Part shown: positions 9,136 to 16,785 of the stretch, piece by piece | Numbering within the stretch: position 1 is the first letter of the stretch | Layout of the letters: each line of letters opens with the position of its first letter | Virus record (IMG/VR): IMGVR_UViG_3300042308_000168 | Coordinates: 1 to 64,000 of that record | Direction: 5' to 3' (one strand) | Length of the DNA stretch: 64,000 nucleotides | From: a virus | Position numbers and translations under genes: made by a program | Notes under the pieces: generated by a model | Database searches by the model: none | Seen by the model: the letters and a program-made list of their open reading frames with translations, nothing else | What the model was told of the DNA's origin: nothing

Positions 9136-9240
9136 ATGAGCGAAGAACAGTTTGTCAAATGTTATGTTGTTTTTGGCTGTGTATTTCTGATCTTAATAGT
9201 GATGGATATGTTTGGATTATGGGGGAACAGTGATGAATGA
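9136..9240 (+). CDS. Single-pass membrane micropeptide
   Basis: 34 aa, ATG 9136 to TGA 9240. Residues about 8-25 (KCYVVFGCVFLILIVMDMF) are hydrophobic and form one transmembrane segment. Its 3' end overlaps the start of the next gene by eight bases. Membrane micropeptides are common in early T4-type regions; no function is assigned. Confidence 0.45.
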   Translation: MSEEQFVKCYVVFGCVFLILIVMDMFGLWGNSDE

Positions 9241-9877
9241 CATTCATCAGCAGCAATTGAAGCAAGTAAGAGAAAGCGTATATGAGGAAAATCTGCGGCT
9301 TCGTGCCGAACTCGCCGCAGCCAATGAGTTTAAGAAGCATTACACTGATTTGATTTCAGTCAATGCTGAACTAATGGGAGCACCTAATGACGGATCGATT
9401 ACAGACTCAGTAGTTCAAATAGAGAAACTTGTAAAGAAACTTCGTGCCGACCTCGATGCCGCTAATGAGGAAGTCGAAAAATTACGGGAACGCCTTGGTC
9501 CACATGGACTAGTCGTCGTAGACATAGACAAGACGGGGCATTACGTGTCTGAGAAAGTTGCCGACGAAATCACCCGCCTCCGTACCGACCTTGCCGTAGC
9601 CAATGAGCGATGTGAGATGCTGACAAAGGAAGTCGTAGAGTGGCGTAGTCGCCCCGATGCTTTGCGGGCTGACAAAGCCGAAGCCGACCTCGATGCCGCC
9701 ATTTCAGAGCGTAATGGCCATTACGCTACATTGAAGCATGTGGCTAAAGAGCGTGACGAAGCCTTGCGTAATCAAGCAGAAACTCAATCTAAACTAGATG
9801 CTCTTGAAAAACTGTTTCAGATGACCTGTCAACAGTTTGAAGAAAAGCGCCAGCGTATTCTAGAGGTTCTTGACTAA
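9233..9877 (+). CDS. Coiled-coil protein built from repeated heptad modules
   Basis: About 214 aa from ATG 9233, chosen over a TTG at 9212 because GGGGGA sits just upstream of 9233. The protein is almost entirely coiled coil. A module of the form LRAELAAANE/LRADLDAANEEVEKL/LRTDLAVANERCEML recurs three to four times, and the corresponding DNA (around 9297, 9440, 9578, 9677) is unusually GC-rich relative to neighbours. Similar EAADEIERLR-type coiled coils occur in many phage hypotheticals. Function unknown. Confidence 0.65.
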   Translation: MNDIHQQQLKQVRESVYEENLRLRAELAAANEFKKHYTDLISVNAELMGAPNDGSITDSVVQIEKLVKKLRADLDAANEEVEKLRERLGPHGLVVVDIDKTGHYVSEKVADEITRLRTDLAVANERCEMLTKEVVEWRSRPDALRADKAEADLDAAISERNGHYATLKHVAKERDEALRNQAETQSKLDALEKLFQMTCQQFEEKRQRILEVLD

Positions 9878-9898
9878 TGACGAAGCATTGTGTATATT
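9870..9898 (+). promoter_or_regulatory. Sigma70-like promoter at the end of the coiled-coil gene
   Basis: TTGACT at 9870-9875, a 17-base spacer, and TATATT at 9893-9898 lie at the stop of the previous gene and 22 bases before the ATG at 9921. Position and spacing make it a plausible start for the small-gene cluster that follows. Confidence 0.5.
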
Positions 9899-9920
9899 TT
9901 TAGTGGAAAGGAGCCTACAC

Positions 9921-10226
9921 ATGACCAAGAATAAAGCAGAATCGGAGTATGTTATGATAAGGCGAAAGTGTGAAGATTCGGATATGGCAGAGTTAACATT
10001 CGCTAAGAATAACGAAAAACTTGACCTGACAGATTATAGGTGTATCCGAATGTTTTCAGAGACCACAGAGGAATGGGTTCATAAAGATGAATACGAGCAT
10101 TTCTATGAAGAGTATCGCAAATTCAATGGTCTGATGATGAGGCATGGTGCGATACTATCATATATAAGTGAACCGTGTGAAGAAAAGGCTGTCACCACTT
10201 TCTTGAGGATGAAGGCGAAAGACTGA
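9921..10226 (+). CDS. Hypothetical protein
   Basis: 101 aa from ATG 9921, chosen over upstream in-frame starts because GGAAAGGAG precedes it. The product is hydrophilic, alternating acidic and basic, with no recognised motif. It overlaps the next gene by one base. Unknown function. Confidence 0.55.
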   Translation: MTKNKAESEYVMIRRKCEDSDMAELTFAKNNEKLDLTDYRCIRMFSETTEEWVHKDEYEHFYEEYRKFNGLMMRHGAILSYISEPCEEKAVTTFLRMKAKD

Positions 10227-10480
10227 TGACCTATACGTGGAGTAAGTATCCTGATGCCAAACCTAACCGATCTGGATACTATTACACATACTATTTCAAT
10301 AACGAAATGAATGATTGTTTTTACAAAGCGATATACTATAATACTTCCGCAGACGAGTGGATCGGGTGGAGAAGAGGTATAGAACCTAAAGTTATAGGAT
10401 ATGTAGATAAGACGTATGCGAAGTTCTATGTTCCTTGTTTAGATTTGGTAACGCCAGACATAGGGAGTTTCTTGGAATGA
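10226..10480 (+). CDS. Tyr/Trp-rich hypothetical protein
   Basis: 84 aa beginning MTYTWSKYPDAKPNRSGYYYTYYF, rich in aromatic residues. This pattern resembles small DUF551-like phage proteins (W-x-x-x-D-x-x-P-x-x-x-G-x-Y), but the match is loose. The start overlaps the previous stop. Confidence 0.5.
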   Translation: MTYTWSKYPDAKPNRSGYYYTYYFNNEMNDCFYKAIYYNTSADEWIGWRRGIEPKVIGYVDKTYAKFYVPCLDLVTPDIGSFLE

Positions 10481-10755
10481 GTGAAGATATTGTGAAGCGA
10501 CTGCGTGAACCATGCTTTTTCAATGGATACGATCAGCAAACTTCTGAAGAAGCCGCTGATGAAATCGAGCGTCTTCGTAAGTATGAACAACTAGTCAATT
10601 TCATTGCTACGGACTATGTTGAACTCTCGCATGATAAGGTTCAAAATGAATATCTTCTTATCATAAAGAAGTGCCGAGAGTTGGTTAAGGAAGATATGGT
10701 AAAGATATTTGATGAATACCTTGAGGGTCTCAAAGACGTAAAGGATATTTTCTGA
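10477..10755 (+). CDS. Small phage protein with EAADEIERLR helix
   Basis: 92 aa from ATG 10477, overlapping the preceding TGA; upstream in-frame codons are ignored. It opens with MSEDIVKRLREPCFFNG and contains EEAADEIERLRKYEQ, a sequence type found repeatedly in phage early hypotheticals (DIVxRLR...EAADEIERLR). A C-terminal helix follows. Function unknown. Confidence 0.58.
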   Translation: MSEDIVKRLREPCFFNGYDQQTSEEAADEIERLRKYEQLVNFIATDYVELSHDKVQNEYLLIIKKCRELVKEDMVKIFDEYLEGLKDVKDIF

Positions 10756-10783
10756 TGGCCAGACAAATATAGAGGAGGTCAAC

Positions 10784-11077
10784 GTGGAGGAGATAGAAAT
10801 GACTGACGATGTATATGTGATTATTCTTTCGAATGGTAGAGCAGAGAACGTTCCACCATCATACAACTGGTATGATATTCTTATCCAAGCAGAAAGCGCT
10901 TGGAGACATAGTTGCAGTTCTTCGGCTATTCCTGAGAAGCTAATAAAGAACGGTAAGATCATTGTTGAAAAACAACTTTGGTATGTAGCAAGTAACTATG
11001 TTATAGAAAAAAATCATCTGGTAGATAAGGCTTACGAACAAGCGAAAGAAATGTTCCCAGAACCAAAAGGTGAGTGA
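10784..11077 (+). CDS. Hypothetical protein with two competing starts
   Basis: 97 aa if translation starts at GTG 10784, which has a perfect AGGAGGT five bases upstream; 92 aa if it starts at ATG 10799, which has GGAGGAG seven bases upstream. The product (DVYVIILSNGRAENVPPSYNWYDILIQAE in part) is not recognised. It overlaps 11077 at TGATG. Confidence 0.5.
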   Translation: MEEIEMTDDVYVIILSNGRAENVPPSYNWYDILIQAESAWRHSCSSSAIPEKLIKNGKIIVEKQLWYVASNYVIEKNHLVDKAYEQAKEMFPEPKGE

Positions 11078-11175
11078 TGAACTACTGCTTCATGTATGAC
11101 GGGATAGTTCTAGTGTTTCACAATGATCGATATGCTCATTGTTGGGACAAACAGTTTGTGACAGAGAACTGGTGA
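11077..11175 (+). CDS. Micropeptide ORF
   Basis: 32 aa (MNYCFMYDGIVLVFHNDRYA...), ATG 11077 overlapping the preceding TGA and ending TGA 11175. It fits tightly in the operon between two genes, but there is no family recognition and its reality is uncertain. Confidence 0.3.
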   Translation: MNYCFMYDGIVLVFHNDRYAHCWDKQFVTENW

Positions 11176-11183
11176 GAAAGATA

Positions 11184-11420
11184 ATGAAATACAATATTGA
11201 ACTAGACCATGACCAAACTGATGCTATTGTCATTGCTTCTCTAAAGGAGGCGTATCGTCTCAATGCTGATCCTCTTCCGGACGAAGGTGGAGAGAAATGG
11301 GTTGATGTCGAGTTTCTGGCTGCTATAGATCATGTCCTAGAATATTATCATAACTATGAGCAGAAGAAGTTATGGATTGTTGAAAAAGAATCGTTTAATA
11401 ATGGAAAGAGTAACAAATGA
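11184..11420 (+). CDS. Conserved small phage protein (DQTDAIVIASLK type)
   Basis: 78 aa from ATG 11184. The N-terminus IELDHDQTDAIVIASLKEAY and the late FLAAIDHVLEYY match a small protein seen in many T4-like and other phages. No enzymatic motif is present. It overlaps thyX by four bases (ATGA), so it is in the nucleotide-metabolism operon. Confidence 0.6.
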   Translation: MKYNIELDHDQTDAIVIASLKEAYRLNADPLPDEGGEKWVDVEFLAAIDHVLEYYHNYEQKKLWIVEKESFNNGKSNK

Positions 11421-12178
11421 ACAACGCTAAGATTATTGCAGTAACACAGCCGCTTATTGAATCGTATAAAGATTTGGCTAATAATCCTGTCTATATGACA
11501 CCCAATGAGTTTATCGCATACACCGCACGAGTATCAAATCCATCCAATCAGCATAACACACTAACATCAGAAAAACTCCTAAAGTATCTAATCGAACATA
11601 AGCATTGGTCACCTTTTGAAATGGTTTCTATCACAATGGAAATCAATACAACTCGTGATATCTCACACCAGATCATTCGCCATCGTTCGTTCTCATTCCA
11701 AGAGTTTAGCCAGCGTTATGCCGATCCTACTAAGGACATGTCGTTTGTAACGAGAGAAGCAAGACTACAGGACGCTAAGAACCGTCAGAATAGTATTGAG
11801 ACGGATGATGAAAGGCTGGAGAAAGATTGGTCAGAGATTCAGCGTAATCTGGCAAGTCGTATGCGTGTCAACTATAATTGGGCTATTGAAAAAGGCATTG
11901 CCAAAGAACAAGCCAGAGCAATTCTACCAGAAGGTCTAACCACAACCCGTCTATATATGTCAGGGACGCTTCGTTCTTGGATTCATTACATTGACGTTAG
12001 AGCCGAAGCAGGCACACAGAAAGAACACCGTCAGGTTGCTCTTGCTGCACAGGAAGAGATTCTAAAACACTTCCCGTCATTGAAAGAGTATTGGTATCCA
12101 GAGCCTTGGTTTCATGGTGTTCCTGTGAATAAGTCGGAAGAAGAACCTAAGTCATGGTGGTGGAAGTTTTGGTCATGA
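11417..12178 (+). CDS. thyX: Flavin-dependent thymidylate synthase ThyX
   Basis: 253 aa. The ThyX signature RHRX7S is present as RHRSFSFQEFSQRY at residues 88-101, followed by a DPTKDMSFVTREARLQD segment and ARAILPEGLTTTRLYMSG, the FAD/dUMP-binding region, then an RAEAGTQKEHR motif. It makes dTMP from dUMP with methylene-tetrahydrofolate and FADH2. It is coupled to the upstream ORF and followed by nrdJ after a small ORF, so dTTP and dNTP supply are encoded together. Length is normal for the family. Confidence 0.95.
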   Translation: MNNAKIIAVTQPLIESYKDLANNPVYMTPNEFIAYTARVSNPSNQHNTLTSEKLLKYLIEHKHWSPFEMVSITMEINTTRDISHQIIRHRSFSFQEFSQRYADPTKDMSFVTREARLQDAKNRQNSIETDDERLEKDWSEIQRNLASRMRVNYNWAIEKGIAKEQARAILPEGLTTTRLYMSGTLRSWIHYIDVRAEAGTQKEHRQVALAAQEEILKHFPSLKEYWYPEPWFHGVPVNKSEEEPKSWWWKFWS

Positions 12179-12303
12179 ATGACGAACTACAAGAATTATA
12201 TGAAAAACTATTGAAAGCACAACAACCACTTGGTGAAGAATTTGAAAAGGTTTTGTATGAAAACCTTTGGGAACTATACGTTACAGACAACGAGGAAGAA
12301 TAA
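12175..12303 (+). CDS. Small acidic protein between thyX and nrdJ
   Basis: 42 aa (MNDELQELYEKLLKAQQPLG...), ATG 12175 in an ATGA overlap with thyX and ending where nrdJ starts. It is a strongly acidic helix. The tight four-base and one-base overlaps suggest it is translated; function unknown. Confidence 0.45.
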   Translation: MNDELQELYEKLLKAQQPLGEEFEKVLYENLWELYVTDNEEE

Positions 12304-14198
12304 TGGACAGTTTATATCAGGAATTTATCTATAAGAGCAGATACTCACGCTATCTGCCAGAACAAAATCGCCGTGAGAATTGGGAAGAGACTATCAATCG
12401 TTATCTTGACTTTATGTATATGCACCTGCATACAAAACATAGTTATGATATAACACCTGATCTCCGTAAGAGACTATTTGATCATATCCATGACATGAAG
12501 GTCATGCCATCTATGCGAGCCTTGATGACATCGGGCCTTGCGTTGAACCGTGATAACACTTGTGGTTATAACTGTTCATTCCTACCTATCGATGATCCAA
12601 AGGCTTTTGACGAAGCCATGTTTATTCTTCTATGTGGTACTGGTGTTGGATTCTCTGTTGAACGTCAGTTCATCAATCAACTACCAGAGATTCCAGAGAA
12701 GATGTTTGATTCTGAAACTATCATATCTGTCCGTGATAGTAAGGAAGGATGGGCCAAGGCTTTGCGTATGCTTATCGCATTGCTATACACGGGTGAGATT
12801 CCCAAGTGGGATCTGACAAAGGTTCGACCAGCAGGTGCTCCTCTAAAGACATTTGGTGGTCGTTCGTCAGGTCCTGGCCCGCTTTCAGAATTGTTTAAGT
12901 TTGTTGTTAAGATGTTTAAGAACGCACATGGTCGACGCCTCACATCCCTTGAGTGCCATGACATCATGTGTAAGATAGGCGAGGTCGTAGTAGTCGGAGG
13001 CGTTCGTCGCTCCGCAATGATCAGCCTATCTAACTTATCAGATGACCGTATGCGTCATGCTAAAGCAGGTGCTTGGTGGGAAGCAAATCCACAGCGAGCC
13101 CTATCAAACAATAGTGCTGTGTATAATGAGAAGCCAGAAGTCGGCACATTCATGCAGGAATGGGTTTCACTATACGAAAGCAAATCAGGAGAGAGAGGAT
13201 TATTTAGTCGTGAAGCATGTCAGAAAATTGCCAAAAGAAACGGAAGACGCAATCATGATCAGTTATTCGGCACAAATCCGTGTAGCGAAATCATCCTTAG
13301 ACCATATGGATTTTGCAACCTCACGGAAGTGGTTATCAGAGCCGCAGACACCATTGAACAGATTAAAGAAAAGATTGAGGTTGCTACTATTCTCGGTACT
13401 TTCCAATCTACTCTCACTGATTTCCCGTATCTAAGAAAGATTTGGGTTAAGAACGCCGAAGAAGAAAGACTACTTGGTGTTTCTCTTACAGGCATCTATG
13501 ACTCCAAACTATTCAACAATCCAGAGGACAAGGGCATCAAAGAACGCCTTGCTTCTCTCCGTGACTATGCTGTTGAGGTAAACAATGTTCTCGCTGATAA
13601 ACTTGGGATTAATCCTGCTGCTGCTATTACTTGTGTTAAGCCCTCTGGAACAGTATCTCAGTTATGTGACTCGGCTTCTGGTATTCATCCTCGCCATAGC
13701 CAATATTATATTCGTCGTGTCCGTGCTGATAACAAGGATCCACTAACACAGTTCATGAAGGACAAGGGTGTGCCATGGGAGCCAGATGTTATGAAGCCAG
13801 ACTCCACAACTGTATTCTCTTTCCCAATGAAAGCACCAAAGGGTGCAGTTGTTCGTGATGATATTGACGCTATCAAGCACCTGGAACTATGGGCCGTCTA
13901 TCAGGAAGCATGGGCAGAACATAAGCCATCTGTTACCATCAATGTCAAAGAAGAAGAATGGATGAAGGTCGGTGCTTGGGTTTACGAACACTTTGATGAA
14001 ATGTCCGGCGTTTCGTTCTTACCTTATGATGGAGGCAGTTACCGCCAGGCACCCTATGAAGAAATCAGTAAAGACCTTTACGAAGCAATGTTGCCAACTA
14101 TCCCAACCCATTTGGACTGGGACACTCTCCAAGAGTTTGAGGATGAGACGGAAGGCGTGCAAAACCTGGCTTGTTCGGCAGGAGGGTGTGACATCTAA
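12303..14198 (+). CDS. nrdJ: Adenosylcobalamin-dependent (class II) ribonucleotide reductase
   Basis: 631 aa from ATG 12303 with GAGGAAG upstream. Class II monomeric features are visible: RPAGAPLKTFGGRSSGPGPL, an RRLTSLECHDIM...VGGVRRSA stretch, NPCSEI with the active Cys at about residue 327, CVKPSGTVSQL, and a C-terminal CX4C pair (C624, C629) that would regenerate the active-site disulfide. It reduces ribonucleotides to deoxyribonucleotides using a B12-derived thiyl radical, with no partner subunit, and is oxygen-independent. Electrons could come from host thioredoxin or the glutaredoxin at 17196. Class II rather than class I/III enzymes are typical of phages of B12-using marine and rhizobial hosts. 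Confidence 0.93.
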   Translation: MDSLYQEFIYKSRYSRYLPEQNRRENWEETINRYLDFMYMHLHTKHSYDITPDLRKRLFDHIHDMKVMPSMRALMTSGLALNRDNTCGYNCSFLPIDDPKAFDEAMFILLCGTGVGFSVERQFINQLPEIPEKMFDSETIISVRDSKEGWAKALRMLIALLYTGEIPKWDLTKVRPAGAPLKTFGGRSSGPGPLSELFKFVVKMFKNAHGRRLTSLECHDIMCKIGEVVVVGGVRRSAMISLSNLSDDRMRHAKAGAWWEANPQRALSNNSAVYNEKPEVGTFMQEWVSLYESKSGERGLFSREACQKIAKRNGRRNHDQLFGTNPCSEIILRPYGFCNLTEVVIRAADTIEQIKEKIEVATILGTFQSTLTDFPYLRKIWVKNAEEERLLGVSLTGIYDSKLFNNPEDKGIKERLASLRDYAVEVNNVLADKLGINPAAAITCVKPSGTVSQLCDSASGIHPRHSQYYIRRVRADNKDPLTQFMKDKGVPWEPDVMKPDSTTVFSFPMKAPKGAVVRDDIDAIKHLELWAVYQEAWAEHKPSVTINVKEEEWMKVGAWVYEHFDEMSGVSFLPYDGGSYRQAPYEEISKDLYEAMLPTIPTHLDWDTLQEFEDETEGVQNLACSAGGCDI

Positions 14199-14748
14199 CA
14201 CACTCGGTATGTCCCTCAAAATGATGTAGAGGTTCATAAGAAATGTGTCTGTTAGAGTTCTTGTAATCTACGCAAGCGGATTCTAAAAGAAAGGCATCAT
14301 ACAGACACATTTTCTTTTCTTCTATTACTTCATACTTGTATTGTCTAAACCGGCCTTTGTATCTTGTTTTGGCGTCGTGTATGGTAATACCAAACTTATA
14401 AAATGATTCCGTATCATTATAAACTCTAATGATGTAGAATGTGGCAGGTTTGTCTTTTAGATATGGTCGTTTGCGGAAAATACTTTCACTATACTTTCCA
14501 TTCCTTTTGTTAAACTTTGGAGTATTCCGTAATGCCAAGTCAATCTGTTGCTGTTTGGTTTTCTTTACACCAAACTTTTTACACCAGTTGTCTATTGTAC
14601 CTTTATGAACTTTGTAGTATAATGCTAACTCTTGTCGGGATTTGTTTTGGTCTTGGTATAGGTGGAGGAACTCTTCCTTGCTTGGAAGAGGAATCATACC
14701 GTTCGGTTGATTTAGACGCTGTGGTTGATGGGATCTATAAATAGACAT
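14098..14748 (-). CDS. GIY-YIG/MUG113-type homing endonuclease with N-terminal HTH
   Basis: 216 aa on the opposite strand, tail to tail with nrdJ. Residues about 22-62 look like a helix-turn-helix (SRQELALYYKVHKGTIDNWCKKFG). Residues 104-165 have a GIY-YIG-like nuclease core (FYIIRVYND, YKFGIT, then ALLES-type FLLESACVD). A C-terminal TEC motif (residues 181-183) normally closes this family. Residues after about 184 are antisense to the last 100 bases of nrdJ, so the reading frame appears to run past its original end into the flanking gene. This suggests insertion exactly at the nrdJ stop. Late or early expression is unclear. Confidence 0.75.
   Translation of the reverse strand: MSIYRSHQPQRLNQPNGMIPLPSKEEFLHLYQDQNKSRQELALYYKVHKGTIDNWCKKFGVKKTKQQQIDLALRNTPKFNKRNGKYSESIFRKRPYLKDKPATFYIIRVYNDTESFYKFGITIHDAKTRYKGRFRQYKYEVIEEKKMCLYDAFLLESACVDYKNSNRHISYEPLHHFEGHTECVRCHTLLPNKPGFARLPSHPQTLGECPSPNGLG
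14736..14743 (+). promoter_or_regulatory. T4-type late promoter TATAAATA
   Basis: An exact TATAAATA on the plus strand, within the first codons of the divergent endonuclease gene. A transcript would start near 14749 and lead into 14835 and the L,D-transpeptidase at 15106, which would make those late genes. Confidence 0.6.
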
Positions 14749-14773
14749 GCTGGCGCTCCAAGTTAGCGTTAGA

Positions 14774-14804
14774 GTAGGTGAGGGTATGCGGCCCTGTGAC
14801 CTAC
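14774..14804. promoter_or_regulatory. Strong hairpin in the divergent intergenic region
   Basis: GTAGGT (14774-14779) pairs with ACCTAC (14799-14804), and an inner AGGG (14781-14784) pairs with CCCT (14792-14795). There is no T-run on either side, so it is not a standard terminator. It would lie in the 5' leader of both the plus-strand late transcript and the minus-strand endonuclease transcript. Confidence 0.6.
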
Positions 14805-14834
14805 ACCTCTATTTAGCAAACATAGGATTTACAA

Positions 14835-15083
14835 ATGTCCGATATCAAAGAAAGTTTCATAGAAAAGTTCCGTTCTCTTAGGGAAGAAAGTTTAGATGAA
14901 GAATCTAAGTCGATTACAGATTCTAATGATAGAAGAAAATATATTTCTCTTAGAAATATGGAAGCAAATAGACTCGCTAAAGCAAAGGGCACTAAGAGTC
15001 CTATATCTCAGGATCACCACAGAAAAATGGCTCAACAACATAACGATGATGCCAATGCAATTATGGACAAATATCGTAAATAG
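14835..15083 (+). CDS. Small charged hypothetical protein
   Basis: 82 aa, highly charged and helical (ESFIEKFRSLREESLDEESK, then HHRKMAQQHNDDANAIMDKYRK). No family is recognised. It is the first gene after the late promoter at 14736 and precedes the transpeptidase by 22 bases, so probably a late gene. Confidence 0.55.
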   Translation: MSDIKESFIEKFRSLREESLDEESKSITDSNDRRKYISLRNMEANRLAKAKGTKSPISQDHHRKMAQQHNDDANAIMDKYRK

Positions 15084-15105
15084 AGAAGAAAATGGAGAAA
15101 GTGAA

Positions 15106-15504
15106 ATGAAGAAACTACTTATTGCAGCAATGCTACTAACAACACCAGCTATGGCACAGACAGATATCACCATCAGCAAGTCTCACCAGTTGATGCAGGT
15201 TGATAGTGATTATGGGTCGTATCAATGGCCCGTCTCAACTGCCCGCCGAGGTTATTATACACCTACTGGAACTTTCCGCCCCTACTCCCTTCAACTAATG
15301 CACTACTCAAAGAAGTTCGACAATGCCCCAATGCCTCACTCTATCTTTTTTAGCGGTGGTTATGCAATTCACGCTACTCCTCATGTTGGTGCTTTGGGCA
15401 GACCCGCTTCTCACGGCTGCGTTCGCCTTTCTCCAGGGAATGCTGCTACTCTATATCAGATCGTAAAGCAGGATCCCGATACAACAATTAGGATTGTACC
15501 ATGA
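15106..15504 (+). CDS. Secreted L,D-transpeptidase (YkuD domain)
   Basis: 132 aa from ATG 15106 (SD GGAG upstream; the longer frame is spurious). Residues 1-18 are a signal peptide (MKKLLIAAMLLTTPAMAQ, cleavage after AMA). The catalytic motif is intact: H89 in YAIHATP and SHGCVRLS with Cys105. YkuD enzymes form 3-3 crosslinks in peptidoglycan or exchange D-amino acids in the periplasm. The protein is a minimal single-domain form. The start overlaps nothing, but the stop overlaps the next gene. Possible roles: remodelling wall during infection, helping lysis, or blocking superinfection. Rhizobiales rely heavily on L,D-crosslinks, so it fits that host type. Confidence 0.88.
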   Translation: MKKLLIAAMLLTTPAMAQTDITISKSHQLMQVDSDYGSYQWPVSTARRGYYTPTGTFRPYSLQLMHYSKKFDNAPMPHSIFFSGGYAIHATPHVGALGRPASHGCVRLSPGNAATLYQIVKQDPDTTIRIVP

Positions 15505-15857
15505 CATGGAAACAAAAATTGCGTGATTGGGTAACTCTAAATGCTATTATGAATGGCGTCAATGAGGAAACCCATTACCGTGATGACCTTTTACAAAGAA
15601 AGCAAGAGATACTTGCCGAAGATGGCAGGCATCTTCTCTCGCAATATCAGAATGGTCTTGCAGACCTAGGTGAAAAGGTTGACTTGAACCGAATAGTTTC
15701 TCTGGCGGAACAAAAGATTACTGATACAGACAAAATCATCCAAATGGTGATAGCTCTTTCAGAGGCATATATGCAAGAGTATCGTTCGCAGAAGAACTAT
15801 GAAGTTTCAGACAAATTTAGAAAGATTCTTTTTACACTAAAGGGGCAGAACCAATGA
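15501..15857 (+). CDS. Hypothetical helical protein
   Basis: 118 aa, all-helical and charged, coupled (ATGA) to the transpeptidase. The C-terminal SDKFRKILFTLKG resembles the end of small phage helical proteins, but no family can be named. Confidence 0.55.
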   Translation: MTWKQKLRDWVTLNAIMNGVNEETHYRDDLLQRKQEILAEDGRHLLSQYQNGLADLGEKVDLNRIVSLAEQKITDTDKIIQMVIALSEAYMQEYRSQKNYEVSDKFRKILFTLKGQNQ

Positions 15858-16219
15858 ACCTATTTCAACTCGGCAAATTCACCTCACATGCTGGCAAGGA
15901 ACTTGATTGGAAGATTGAGTGTGACGCCTTGACAGATGAAGATTGGGAATGTCTTGCTAAGATGATTAGCGAACGCACCCAGTTTGGTCGTGTATATGGT
16001 ATTCCTCGTGGAGGAGAGAAGCTAGCCAAAGCATTAGAAAAGTATGCTGACCCTAAGAACCCTATTCGTCTGGTTGTTGACGATGTATGGACAACTGGCA
16101 CAAGCATGAATGAAGCAATGAGCAAGGGCGACTTTGGTTTCGTTGTATTCGCAAGAAACCGAATTGTGTTCGATGCTAACAAGTATGTTCGTGCATTATT
16201 CACAATGGACCTTTTATGA
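15854..16219 (+). CDS. Type I phosphoribosyltransferase-like protein
   Basis: 121 aa. The PRPP-binding loop is visible as RLVVDDVWTTGTS (residues 72-84: hydrophobics, two acidic residues, then TTGTS), preceded by YGIPRGG (48-54), the pyrophosphate loop. The short length suggests a minimal PRTase similar to orotate or hypoxanthine PRTase-like phage proteins; the substrate is not decidable. It may salvage nucleobases for dNTP supply. It is coupled on both sides by four-base overlaps. Confidence 0.78.
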   Translation: MNLFQLGKFTSHAGKELDWKIECDALTDEDWECLAKMISERTQFGRVYGIPRGGEKLAKALEKYADPKNPIRLVVDDVWTTGTSMNEAMSKGDFGFVVFARNRIVFDANKYVRALFTMDLL

Positions 16220-16560
16220 ATGAACTGGATGAAATTTTACATGAACAGTTGCATATTGCTAGACACTTAGCAAAGAAAATGAGAAAGGCAAGGAGGGTGA
16301 TGGGTCCTGATCCCACCTTGCTCACTCTACAAGTATTGAATGAAAAAAGAACACAATACATCGAGAATATGATAAGTGACAAAACATTATTACGAAAGAA
16401 ATTTAAACGAAAGAAAAAAGAAAAAGATCCAGACATACTGGCAAGGAGTACCACTCATATGTGGTACAGAAATATTTTGATGATAACCAACATCGGTTAT
16501 AATATAATGGTAGATTCGTTCCAAGCCTATATGTCCTATTTCAGAAAGGATAAAGACTGA
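16216..16560 (+). CDS. Hypothetical basic protein
   Basis: 114 aa with a Lys/Arg-rich stretch (KKFKRKKKEKDPD) and a hydrophobic C-terminal helix (NILMITNIGYNIMVDSFQAYM) that could be membrane-associated. Coupled to the PRTase gene. Unknown function. Confidence 0.5.
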   Translation: MNELDEILHEQLHIARHLAKKMRKARRVMGPDPTLLTLQVLNEKRTQYIENMISDKTLLRKKFKRKKKEKDPDILARSTTHMWYRNILMITNIGYNIMVDSFQAYMSYFRKDKD

Positions 16561-16778
16561 TGGCAGGAGAACGAGCCGCAATATTTGGACAGTTTATTGA
16601 ACAGTTAGTTGAAAGCGATGTTGGCATTCTAGAAAGGGAACAAGTCTATAGGGTTCTTTTAGAAGTGCTTGAGGAGTTTGATATCAAAGGCATGGACGGC
16701 TATCTTGATATCGATCCAGCATTTGATGAGGTGTTTAACGAGAAGTTTCCGCCTGAAATAGAAGACTACGAAGAATAA
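16560..16778 (+). CDS. Small acidic hypothetical protein
   Basis: 72 aa, acidic (net strongly negative C-terminus DPAFDEVFNEKFPPEIEDYEE), starting one base inside the preceding stop. Small acidic proteins of this kind in T4-like phages can be DNA mimics or inhibitors, but nothing here identifies a target. Confidence 0.5.
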   Translation: MAGERAAIFGQFIEQLVESDVGILEREQVYRVLLEVLEEFDIKGMDGYLDIDPAFDEVFNEKFPPEIEDYEE

Positions 16779-16785
16779 CTATATA

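Noticed and set aside
14098-14196. Functional C-terminal domain in the last 33 residues of the nrdJ-adjacent endonuclease
   Set aside because: These residues are antisense to the conserved nrdJ C-terminus and have no family resemblance; probably read-through.
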